Of a DNA stretch of 33,799 bases, positions 1 to 6,152 are shown one piece after another. Source of the stretch: JBOIBN01 sp050739575 (GTDB taxonomy: Bacteria > Pseudomonadota > Gammaproteobacteria > JAKDMP01); assembly GCA_050739575.1 (NCBI GenBank), contig JBOIBN010000024.1, positions 1 to 33,799 of the forward strand, read 5' to 3'. The notes beneath the pieces are model-generated. The model did not search any database. It had not been told where the DNA came from and worked only from the letters and a program-made list of their open reading frames with translations. Each line of letters starts with the position of its first letter. The first letter of the stretch is position 1. A program made the translations under genes and the position numbers.

Positions 1-272
1 AGCACGGCATGATCGCGAGCATGAGCCGTAAAGGCAACTGCTGGGACAATGCGGTCGCAGAAAGCTTCTTCGCAAACCTGAAGAACGAGCTGACCTGGCA
101 CCGTACGTTTGGCACGCGCGATGAGGCGCGAGCGGCAATCTTTGACTACATCGAGTTGTTCTACAACCGCAAGCGCTCGCATCAGACCCTTGGCTATATC
201 AGTCCGGTGCAGTACGAGGCTCAACATGCTACTGTCTCTTAACCATCTGTCCTCAGAATCGGGGGGAGTTCA
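1..272 (+). mobile_element. 3' end of an IS3-family insertion sequence
   Basis: The window opens inside an insertion sequence. The end of a DDE transposase is followed, after a 5-nt gap, by TGTCCTCAGAATC at 248, a run of six G, and a CA dinucleotide at 271-272. IS3-family elements end in 5'-TG...CA-3' inverted repeats, and read from outside this end begins TGAACTCC, so I place the right terminus at 272. The left end lies outside the window, so neither the partner repeat nor the target duplication can be checked. Confidence 0.75.
3..242 (+). CDS. IS3-family transposase OrfB, C-terminal fragment
   Basis: This is the C-terminal part of the DDE integrase-type catalytic protein of an IS3-family element, which cuts and joins the element's ends during transposition. 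The reading frame is open to the window edge, so the true start is outside. The signature SRKGNCWDNAVAESFF holds the last catalytic acid of the DDE triad, the Glu of AVAESFF. It is followed by the usual KNEL and YNRKRSHQTLGYISPVQYE, the classic end of this family, and a TAA stop at 240-242. About 79 codons remain of a protein that is normally near 280 residues. It is a different type from the transposase at the other window edge. The identification is firm; the subgroup is not assigned. Confidence 0.93.
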   Translation, partial: HGMIASMSRKGNCWDNAVAESFFANLKNELTWHRTFGTRDEARAAIFDYIELFYNRKRSHQTLGYISPVQYEAQHATVS

Positions 273-296
273 GTTTTTTTCACCGCCCGACACTCC

Positions 297-320
297 AATT
301 AGGAACCCCGTTTCCTAATT
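297..320. repeat. Perfect 9-bp inverted repeat
   Basis: AATTAGGAA at 297-305 is repeated in inverse at 312-320 around the 6-nt loop CCCCGT. It lies in the gene-free stretch between the insertion sequence end and the tRNA-Pro terminator. No T-run follows on either strand, so it is not a good intrinsic terminator. The 10-mer TTTCCTAATT also occurs near 8265, beyond the tRNA-Val gene. Function unknown. Confidence 0.45.
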
Positions 321-441
321 GTGCCTTAAAGCGCCTTAACACATTGGTTCCTTTAGCTCTCAATTAATCGAAAAATCAGTCTAACGTCGGACAATCCCCC
401 GAAGTTCCCGCATTCATTTGACTATGTGGTTACCTTCAAGC

Positions 442-477
442 AAAAACGGCCGCCCATTATTAAGGCGGCCGTTTTTT
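442..477 (-). terminator. Rho-independent terminator after tRNA-Pro
   Basis: AAAAACGGCCGCC at 442-454 pairs perfectly with its complement at 464-476 around a 9-nt AT-rich loop. On the minus strand the GC-rich stem runs into a U-tract, 19 nt after the tRNA-Pro 3' end. The stem is symmetric and could also stop transcription arriving from the insertion sequence on the other strand. Confidence 0.85.
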
Positions 478-495
478 GTAAGGGTTCCATTTTGT

Positions 496-572
496 TGGTC
501 GGGGTGAGAGGATTTGAACCTCCGACCACCTGCACCCCATGCAGGTGCGCTACCAGGCTGCGCTACACCCCG
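496..572 (-). tRNA. tRNA-Pro(GGG)
   Basis: Read on the minus strand, the gene starts CGGGGTGTAGCGCAGCCTGG and ends with CACCCCG, discriminator A and an encoded CCA. The 7-bp acceptor stem is perfect. The anticodon stem CCTGC/GCAGG encloses the loop ATGGGGT, giving anticodon GGG, and the T-arm with GGTTCAAATCC is intact. The length is 77 nt. It lies 46 nt after the merR-like gene, the position this tRNA usually holds after ihfA and the MerR-type gene in related proteobacteria. Confidence 0.97.
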
Positions 573-618
573 TAAATTGTCTGGATCATAATACAGAAAG
601 CAGGCCGCGAGCGGCGGC

Positions 619-975
619 TCAGCGGGCGAGCACCGCGAGCAATTCCTCGAGTTCTGCGCGAAGCTGGCGCGTAATCTGGCGGCTTTGCGTCTGGTCCTCG
701 CGCGCCGGGTCGCCCGCTAGTTTGTGGCGGGCGCCGCCAATCGTGTAGCCTTCTTCGTAAAGCAGAGCGCGTATCTGACGGATCAGGAGCACTTCGTGAT
801 GGCGGTAGTAGCGCCGGTTGCCGCGGCGCTTGACCGGCTTGAGCTGCGGGAATTCCTGTTCCCAATAGCGCAGCACGTGCGGCTTGACGTCGCACAGCTC
901 GCCCACCTCGCCGATCGTGAAGTAGCGCTTTGCCGGGATTGCCGGCAGCTCGCCGTTATTGCCCGCTTCCAACAT
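619..975 (-). CDS. MerR-family transcriptional regulator, ihfA-linked type
   Basis: This is a small DNA-binding protein of 118 residues. The N-terminal winged helix-turn-helix (about residues 14-80) has the typical start RYFTIGEVGELCDVKPHVLR, then YWEQEFPQLKP and RRGNRRYYRHHEV, where the basic wing lies. The C-terminal tail is helical and rich in Arg, Gln and Glu, with no cysteine cluster for a metal, so the effector is unknown. I chose the ATG at 975 because it gives the normal MerR N-terminus. A longer frame reaching upstream only reads through ihfA. The start overlaps the end of ihfA by 20 nt, which suggests translational coupling. A MerR gene at this position, between ihfA and tRNA-Pro, is conserved in many beta- and gammaproteobacteria, but its targets are not known to me. 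Confidence 0.92.
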   Translation of the reverse strand: MLEAGNNGELPAIPAKRYFTIGEVGELCDVKPHVLRYWEQEFPQLKPVKRRGNRRYYRHHEVLLIRQIRALLYEEGYTIGGARHKLAGDPAREDQTQSRQITRQLRAELEELLAVLAR

Positions 976-1273
976 AGCCTTCCACCCGCATCTTGAGTTT
1001 TTGTCCGGCCTTGAAGGTGACCACGCGCCGCGGAGTGATCGGAATCTCTTCGCCGGTCTTGGGATTCCTGCCCGGACGCCGGCCCTTGTCGCGCAACTCG
1101 AAGTTGCCGAAGCCGGAAAGTTTGACCGGATCGCCGGCGGCGAGTGCGGCCGTGATTTCCTCGAAGAACTGCTCGACCAGATCCTTGGCCTCACGCTTGT
1201 TCAATCCGAGGTTGTGAAAAAGAACCTCGGCAAGCTCGGCCTTGGTTACCGCCGTCGTCTCAGTTGCGGACAT
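956..1273 (-). CDS. ihfA: Integration host factor subunit alpha
   Basis: IhfA pairs with IhfB to form IHF, a nucleoid protein that bends DNA sharply at specific sites and serves promoters, replication origins and site-specific recombination. The 105 residues match the family throughout. The helical dimer part contains LTKAEL-like TKAELAEVLF and GLNKREAKDLVEQFF. The beta-arm region contains VKLSGFGNFELRDK, RPGRNPKTGEEIPI and RRVVTFKAGQKLK, including the arm-tip Pro that intercalates into DNA. The start ATG at 1273 lies inside the end of pheT, an overlap of 14 nt, and its own end overlaps the merR-like start. The pheT-ihfA order is the usual one and links IHF supply to the translation operon. 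Known IHF autoregulation at this locus in enterobacteria cannot be judged here. Confidence 0.97.
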   Translation of the reverse strand: MSATETTAVTKAELAEVLFHNLGLNKREAKDLVEQFFEEITAALAAGDPVKLSGFGNFELRDKGRRPGRNPKTGEEIPITPRRVVTFKAGQKLKMRVEGYVGSGQ

Positions 1274-3620
1274 GTGCTCCCATCTCCTGTTCCAGACCGG
1301 TCATTATCGCCGAGACCGACGCGTCCACTTCGGCGTCGGTAAGCGTGCGCGAAAGATCGCGAAAAATCAAGGCGAGACCGACGCTCCGATGTTCTGAGGG
1401 TATCGCGTTCCCGCTATAGCTGTCAAAGATACGCACCTCGAGGAGACGTTCGCCGCCGAAGCGCCGCACGCCGGCGAGCAGTGTCGCCGCCGGTACCGAG
1501 TCCGCCACCACGATGGCGAGATCCCGGCGTACGCCGGGAAAGCGCGGGACCGGCTGGGCGTGAACGATTTCACGTTTCGGCAGGACGTCAAGATCGAGTT
1601 CGAAGAGCACCGTCTCGTGCGGCAACTTCCAGTGCTCGGCGAGTTCCGGCGCGATCACGCCGAATTCCGCCAGCATCCGTCCGTTCGCCTCGACCCGTGC
1701 GCGCCGGCCGGGTGCGAGCGCGGCGCGCGCGCCGGGAACGAACGCGGGTTCGGTAACGCCCGCGGTCATGAGCAGCATCTCGACATCGCCTTTTACATCG
1801 TAAAAATCCAGCTTTTGCGTTCGCACGCCCCACTGCTCGGGCGCGGTTGCGCCGCAGGCAATTCCGGCCAGATGTTTCCGCTCGCCGCCCTCGGCCGTGA
1901 ATACCGTTCCGCGCTCGAACAGGCGGACGTGGTCCGCCTGGCGGGCGACGTTGTAAGCGAGCGCATCCACCAGACCGGTCCAGAGCGTGCGGCGCAGCAC
2001 CGATTCGTATTCGGACAAGGGATTTGCCAATGCGAGCGCCGCAGGTTCGTTCGGTCCGAGCAGTGCGTCGCGCCCGGGATCGGCAAAGCTCATGGTTACG
2101 GCCTCGTCATAGCCGTGCGCGGTCAGGATTTCAGTCAAGCGATCAGGCGCCGGCTTGCTGTCGCGCGGGAAGGCAACCTGACGTGCAGGCGCAGCCGCAG
2201 GAATATGATCGAAGCCGACGATGCGCGCAACTTCCTCGACGAGATCGGCTTCGCATTCGATGTCAAAGCGAAAACCGGGTGGCGTAACCCGTAGCGCATC
2301 GCCCTCGGGCTCGATGGCAAATCCCAGCCGCGTGAGCACGCGTTCGGTTTCACTTGCATCCGGCGCGAGACCGGCGAGGCGGGTGAGGGCGGCCGGATGG
2401 AAGCGGATCGGAGTACGTCGCGGCAGATCCGCGGCCGATTCCGTCGCCATGATCGGTCCGGGCTCGCCGCCGGCGATCGCGAGGATGAGTTCGGTCGCGC
2501 GTTCGAGCGCCCTGCGCGGCAATTCAGGGTCCACGCCGCGCTCGTAGCGGTGCGCGGCATCGGTGACGAGTCCCAGGCGTCGTGCGTGGCCGCGAATCGC
2601 AGCCGGCGCAAAGAAAGCGCTTTCGAGAAAGACGCTTCGCGTCTCGCAACGTACCGCGCTCGCGGCGCCGCCCATGATGCCGGCCAGCGCAAGCGGTCCG
2701 GAATCGTCGGCGATGACGAGCATATCGTTTTCTAGTTTCGCCGTCGCATTCGTGAGCAGCCTGAGGGTTTCGCCCGGTTGGGCCGTGCGCACATGGATCG
2801 TGCCGCGGATGCGTTCACGGTCGAAGGCGTGCAGCGGTTGGCCGAGTTCGAGCATCACGTAGTTGAGTACGTCCACCACGGGATGCGTGCCGTGAACTCC
2901 CGCCCGGCGCAGCCGCTCGGCCATCCACAGCGGCGTTACCGCCGATTCGTCCAGCCCGGAGACGATGCGCCCGAGATAGCGTGGACAGGCCGCCGATGCT
3001 TCGAATCGGATGTCAAGTCCGTGGGTGCTGCCCGGGGCGATCGGCGCGATGGCTGGCGGCACCAACGGTGCGCCGCTCAGCGCATGGACCTCGCGTGCGA
3101 TGCCGAACATGGACAGACAATCCCCGCGGTTCGGCGTGAGCTCGATTTCTAGGCAGATGTCGGGCAAATCGTAGAGCGTGGCGAGCGAAGTTCCAGGCTC
3201 CGTCTGCTCCGGCAGTTCGAGCAGCCTATCCGAAGTCTCGCCGAGTGCGAGTTCGACGGCCGAACAGAGCATCGCCTCGGAGACTTGACCCGCATATTCG
3301 CGCGCCGCGATCACCCGCCCATCGGGAAGACGGGCACCCGGCAGTGCGAGCGCGGCGAGCATGCCAGATTTTATGTTGGGGGCGGCCGAAACGATGGCGA
3401 AGGTGCCTGCCGCACCGGCCCGGGCTTCGATGAGTTTGAAATTGGTGCGCGGGATGGGAACGGCGGTTTCCAGACGTGCCGCCACGATTCGCTCCGAAGG
3501 CGCCGGTACGGGCACGACGGCACTGACTTCGAGTCCCTGCCGGGTGAGGCCCTCGGCGAGTTCGTTCGCGTGCAAACCCGCATCGCACAGCGTGCTTAAC
3601 CAGGAAAGGCTGACTCTCAT
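1260..3620 (-). CDS. pheT: Phenylalanine-tRNA ligase beta subunit
   Basis: PheT is the large subunit of the (alpha-beta)2 phenylalanyl-tRNA synthetase. It carries tRNA binding and editing of mischarged Tyr-tRNA(Phe), while PheS holds the aminoacylation site. At 786 residues it is close to the E. coli length of 795. It starts MRVSLSWLSTLCDAG, runs through the EMAP-like tRNA-binding domain (about 40-150), then the B3/B4 editing domain containing LTPNRGDCLSMFGIAREV and GTHPVVDVLNYVMLELGQPL. B5 and the synthetase-like core follow, and the protein ends with the ferredoxin-fold anticodon-binding domain RFPGVRRDLAIVV...RIFDSYSG. The ATG at 3620 follows an AGGGG ribosome site. A 143-nt gap separates it from pheS, longer than other gaps in this operon and locally AT-rich. 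Confidence 0.97.
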   Translation of the reverse strand: MRVSLSWLSTLCDAGLHANELAEGLTRQGLEVSAVVPVPAPSERIVAARLETAVPIPRTNFKLIEARAGAAGTFAIVSAAPNIKSGMLAALALPGARLPDGRVIAAREYAGQVSEAMLCSAVELALGETSDRLLELPEQTEPGTSLATLYDLPDICLEIELTPNRGDCLSMFGIAREVHALSGAPLVPPAIAPIAPGSTHGLDIRFEASAACPRYLGRIVSGLDESAVTPLWMAERLRRAGVHGTHPVVDVLNYVMLELGQPLHAFDRERIRGTIHVRTAQPGETLRLLTNATAKLENDMLVIADDSGPLALAGIMGGAASAVRCETRSVFLESAFFAPAAIRGHARRLGLVTDAAHRYERGVDPELPRRALERATELILAIAGGEPGPIMATESAADLPRRTPIRFHPAALTRLAGLAPDASETERVLTRLGFAIEPEGDALRVTPPGFRFDIECEADLVEEVARIVGFDHIPAAAPARQVAFPRDSKPAPDRLTEILTAHGYDEAVTMSFADPGRDALLGPNEPAALALANPLSEYESVLRRTLWTGLVDALAYNVARQADHVRLFERGTVFTAEGGERKHLAGIACGATAPEQWGVRTQKLDFYDVKGDVEMLLMTAGVTEPAFVPGARAALAPGRRARVEANGRMLAEFGVIAPELAEHWKLPHETVLFELDLDVLPKREIVHAQPVPRFPGVRRDLAIVVADSVPAATLLAGVRRFGGERLLEVRIFDSYSGNAIPSEHRSVGLALIFRDLSRTLTDAEVDASVSAIMTGLEQEMGAHVRN

Positions 3621-3763
3621 TTGGGCACCCCTAAAATGCGCTTTTCCCGCGATAGCTGCGTCGGCTCCGTGCTCGAATCCTCATGTATTGACACATACAC
3701 TGCGGTTCTGCGCGCCGTGCCTCCTTGCGCCCACAAAAAAATCACTATTTTTAGAAGTGCCCA

Positions 3764-4789
3764 TTACGCGAACTGCGCGAGAAAGCGCACGTCGTTCTCG
3801 AAGAAATGGCGCAGATCGGCGACCCGGTGGCGCAGCATGGCGAGCCGCTCGACGCCGAGGCCGAAGGCGAATCCACTGTGGCGTTCGGGATCGATGCCGA
3901 CGCCTTCGAGTACGCGCGGATGCACCATGCCGCAGCCGAGGATTTCCAGCCAGCCGCTGCCGCCGCACACGCGGCAACCGGCGCCGCCGCAGCGCACGCA
4001 GGAGACGTCGAGTTCCGCCGACGGCTCGGTGAACGGGAAATAGGAGGGGCGGAAACGCAGCGCGAGTTTCTGCTCGAAGAAGGCCTCGAGAAATTGGCCG
4101 AGCAGCCACTTCAGATGTCCCATGTGGATGCCCTCGTCAATCACCAGCCCCTCGACCTGATGGAACATGGGGGTGTGGGTAAGGTCGGAATCGCGCCGAT
4201 AAACCGGCCCCGGCGCGATCATCCACACCGGCGGCGCACCGATCCGTTCCAGGTGGCGAATCTGTACCGGCGAAGTATGAGTGCGCAACAGCCGGCCGTC
4301 GGCGAGGTAGAACGTGTCGTGGGACGCCCGCGCGGGATGATCGGCGGGGATGTTGAGGGCCTCGAAGTTGTAATGTTCATCCTCGATTTCGGGGCCTCTT
4401 GCCACCTCGAAGCCGGCGGCGACGAAAAGACGTTCGATGCGCGCTAGAGTCTGGGTCAAGGGATGCCGGACACCCGGTTGTTCACGGCGTCCCGGCAGGG
4501 TGATGTCCACCGCCGCGCTTGCCTGTGTGCGCATTCGTTCGGCCGCAGTGAGCCCTTCGCGGCGGGCGCCGAGTGCCGCTGCAAGTTCGGCCTTGAGCGT
4601 ATTGACGGTTTCGCCGTAGGCCGCGCGCTCCGCCGACTCGAGCTGGCCGATCGCCGCGAGCAACGTCTTGACCCGGCCCTTGCGGCCGAGGTATTCGACG
4701 CGCACGCCATCAAGTGCAGCGAGACTGCCGGCAGCGGCAATTGCGGCCAGCGCCTCAACGCGGATGCGCTCGATTTCCTCCGTTGACAT
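3764..4789 (-). CDS. pheS: Phenylalanine-tRNA ligase alpha subunit
   Basis: PheS is the catalytic subunit that activates phenylalanine and charges tRNA(Phe). The frame from the ATG at 4789 gives 341 residues. It has an N-terminal coiled-coil (about 1-90) for tRNA contact and then the class II core, with GPEIEDEHYNFEALNIP, HPARASHDTFYL, THTPMFHQVEGLVID (motif 2 region), RFRPSYFPFTEPSAE and the C-terminal FGLGVERLAMLRH (motif 3). A small zinc-ribbon-like insert, CVRCGGAGCRVCGGSGW, follows the FTEPSAE strand. E. coli PheS lacks these cysteines, but I recall the insert from other proteobacteria. A TTG at 4804 in the same frame would add five residues, but neither start has a strong ribosome site; I prefer the ATG on family length. 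Confidence 0.96.
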   Translation of the reverse strand: MSTEEIERIRVEALAAIAAAGSLAALDGVRVEYLGRKGRVKTLLAAIGQLESAERAAYGETVNTLKAELAAALGARREGLTAAERMRTQASAAVDITLPGRREQPGVRHPLTQTLARIERLFVAAGFEVARGPEIEDEHYNFEALNIPADHPARASHDTFYLADGRLLRTHTSPVQIRHLERIGAPPVWMIAPGPVYRRDSDLTHTPMFHQVEGLVIDEGIHMGHLKWLLGQFLEAFFEQKLALRFRPSYFPFTEPSAELDVSCVRCGGAGCRVCGGSGWLEILGCGMVHPRVLEGVGIDPERHSGFAFGLGVERLAMLRHRVADLRHFFENDVRFLAQFA

Positions 4790-4837
4790 CGCTAGGTTTA
4801 CCAATCCAGGCGCAGGCCGTCGTCGCCCGCGGTACGC

Positions 4838-5197
4838 CTACTCGTCGCCGGCGCCGCGAGCCTTTTCGACGAGCGCCGCGAAGGCGCCGGCATCGTTAAG
4901 CGCGAGATGGGCGAGAATCTTGCGATCGAGCGTCACGCCGGCAAGTTTCAGGCCGTGCATGAAGCGGCTGTAGGACAGCCCATGCGTACGCGCGGCGGCA
5001 TTGATCCGCACCACCCACAACGCCCTGAAATCGCGCTTGCGCACGCGCCGGTCGCGATAGGCGTACTGACCGGCCTTGATGACCGCCTGATTGGCCGTGC
5101 GCCAGTTCTTGCTGCGATTTCCGTAGTAGCCCTTGGCTTGCTTGAGAACCTTTTTGTGCCGGCGTCGCCCGCAGACGCCGCGTTTGACTCTTGCCAT
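4838..5197 (-). CDS. rplT: Large ribosomal subunit protein bL20
   Basis: L20 binds 23S rRNA early in assembly of the 50S subunit and in E. coli also represses its own operon. The 119 residues have the usual basic N-terminal extension, MARVKRGVCGRRRHKKVLK, followed by GYYGNRSKNWRTANQAV, AYRDRRVRKRDFR and WVVRINAAARTHGLSYSRF. These are hallmark L20 segments, and the length is normal. The ribosome site AGGAG sits 8 nt before the ATG at 5197 and overlaps the end of rpmI, 12 nt upstream. It is followed by pheS after 48 nt. Confidence 0.98.
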   Translation of the reverse strand: MARVKRGVCGRRRHKKVLKQAKGYYGNRSKNWRTANQAVIKAGQYAYRDRRVRKRDFRALWVVRINAAARTHGLSYSRFMHGLKLAGVTLDRKILAHLALNDAGAFAALVEKARGAGDE

Positions 5198-5209
5198 TGT
5201 CGCCGCTCC

Positions 5210-5407
5210 TTACGCGTAGGGCAGCATGCGCTTTACCGCGTGCTGGTCCTGATCAGCCACCAGCGCGGGATGACGCAGCTGGCGTTTGCGCTTGGTGCTT
5301 TTCTTGGTGAGAATGTGGCGACGATGGGACTGGGTCCGCTTGAACTTGCCCTTGGCGGTCGCACGAAATCGCTTCGCGGCCCCCCGGTGCGTCTTGAGTT
5401 TCGGCAT
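5210..5407 (-). CDS. rpmI: Large ribosomal subunit protein bL35
   Basis: L35 is a small basic protein of the 50S subunit. The 65 residues begin MPKLKTHRGAAKRFRATAKG and contain RTQSHRRHILTKKSTKRKRQLR, the standard L35 pattern. The length is normal. AGGAG lies 8 nt before the ATG at 5407. Upstream is a 223-nt leader with two strong hairpins, listed separately. In E. coli translation of this gene is controlled by L20 binding to structured RNA in the same infC-rpmI interval. Confidence 0.97.
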   Translation of the reverse strand: MPKLKTHRGAAKRFRATAKGKFKRTQSHRRHILTKKSTKRKRQLRHPALVADQDQHAVKRMLPYA

Positions 5408-5432
5408 TTCTGTGCTCCTGTAATTTCTGTAT

Positions 5433-5466
5433 CCGGGCCCCGGCGCGAGCCGGCGTTCCTGCCCGG
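5433..5466 (-). promoter_or_regulatory. Nested GC hairpin just upstream of rpmI
   Basis: CCGGGC at 5433-5438 pairs with GCCCGG at 5461-5466. Inside it CCGGC (5440-5444) pairs with GCCGG (5449-5453) around a GCGA loop. The structure ends about 13 nt before the rpmI ribosome site. The position matches the zone where E. coli L20 binds its messenger to repress rpmI-rplT, so this is a candidate autoregulatory element. The pairing is visible; the regulatory role is inference. Confidence 0.4.
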
Positions 5467-5540
5467 GCGAAAATAATGCGGACGGCTATCCGTTTCCGCC
5501 CTGTTCGCCAGGGGGCGATCTGTGCCGCCCTTCCTCTGGT

Positions 5541-5581
5541 AAAGTTCCGAAAAATTCGTCCATGAATTTTTCCGGACTTTT
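5541..5581 (-). promoter_or_regulatory. Long hairpin in the infC-rpmI interval
   Basis: The arms 5541-5557 and 5564-5581 are complementary over about 17 bp with one or two interruptions. The core is TCCGAAAAATTC against GAATTTTTCCGGA around a 6-nt loop. On the plus strand it would run into CTTTTTTCC. On the minus strand, the sense of the operon, no good U-run follows, so it is more likely a leader or processing structure than a terminator. Together with the nested hairpin nearer rpmI it may form the L20-responsive leader. Confidence 0.4.
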
Positions 5582-5630
5582 TCCCCTCAACCGGGCGCGC
5601 GGGCGACCGATTCGCAATATGCCTGCGTCG

Positions 5631-6131
5631 TCAATGTTTCTTCGGCGCGAGCAGCATGACCATCTGGCGACCTTCGAGTTTCGGCATCTGCTCCACAGTT
5701 GCCTCCTCGGCGAGATCCTCGCGGATGCGGGCAAGCAACTCCTGCCCCAGTTCCTGATGCAGCATCTCACGGCCGCGGAACCGCAACGATACCTTTGCCT
5801 TGTCGCCTTCCTCCAGAAACTCCATGATTTTCTTCAGCTTGATCCGGTAGTCCGCATCGTCGGTGCCTGGCCGGAACTTGATCTCCTTGATCTGCATCTG
5901 TTTCTGGCGCCGACGATTTGACTGCTGCTTCTTGTTCTGTTCGAACACGAAGCGCCCGTAATCCATGATCCGGCAAACCGGAGGCTCCGCAGTAGGCGCT
6001 ACCTCGACAAGATCGAGATTCGCATTATAAGCGGCCTGGATTGCTTCCTCCACCGGCAGCACCCCGATCTGTTGACCGTCCATGCCGACCACCCGGACTC
6101 TCGGCGCCGTGATTTCCTCGTTGCGCCTTAT
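5631..6131 (-). CDS. infC: Translation initiation factor IF-3, apparent ATA start
   Basis: IF-3 binds the 30S subunit, keeps subunits apart and rejects wrong start codons. Conserved segments are GMDGQQIGVLPVEEA, NLDLVEVAPTAEPPVCRIMDYG in the N-domain, and KEIKFRPGTDDADY, KVSLRFRGREMLHQELG and EGRQMVMLLAPKKH in the C-domain. The first canonical start is a GTG at 6092, but it would remove the conserved N-terminus RRNEEITAPRVRV. No ATG, GTG or TTG lies between that GTG and the thrS stop codon, which is in the same frame. An ATA at 6129-6131, seven nt after an AGGA, gives 166 residues and the full domain. E. coli infC uses the rare ATT, which makes IF-3 limit its own translation. The gene follows thrS by 21 nt. 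Confidence 0.93.
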   Translation of the reverse strand: MRRNEEITAPRVRVVGMDGQQIGVLPVEEAIQAAYNANLDLVEVAPTAEPPVCRIMDYGRFVFEQNKKQQSNRRRQKQMQIKEIKFRPGTDDADYRIKLKKIMEFLEEGDKAKVSLRFRGREMLHQELGQELLARIREDLAEEATVEQMPKLEGRQMVMLLAPKKH

Positions 6132-6152
6132 CCCTTTGTCCTGCGTTATGCT

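Noticed and set aside
370..410. Second insertion sequence end near GGACAATCCCCCGAAGTTCCC
   Set aside because: It has only a loose likeness to the inverted repeat at 248-272, with no matching partner or target duplication.
3621..3763. Attenuator or terminator between pheS and pheT
   Set aside because: The only stem next to a T-run is AT-only (AAAAAT/ATTTTT), too weak, and termination here would split the two subunits of one enzyme.
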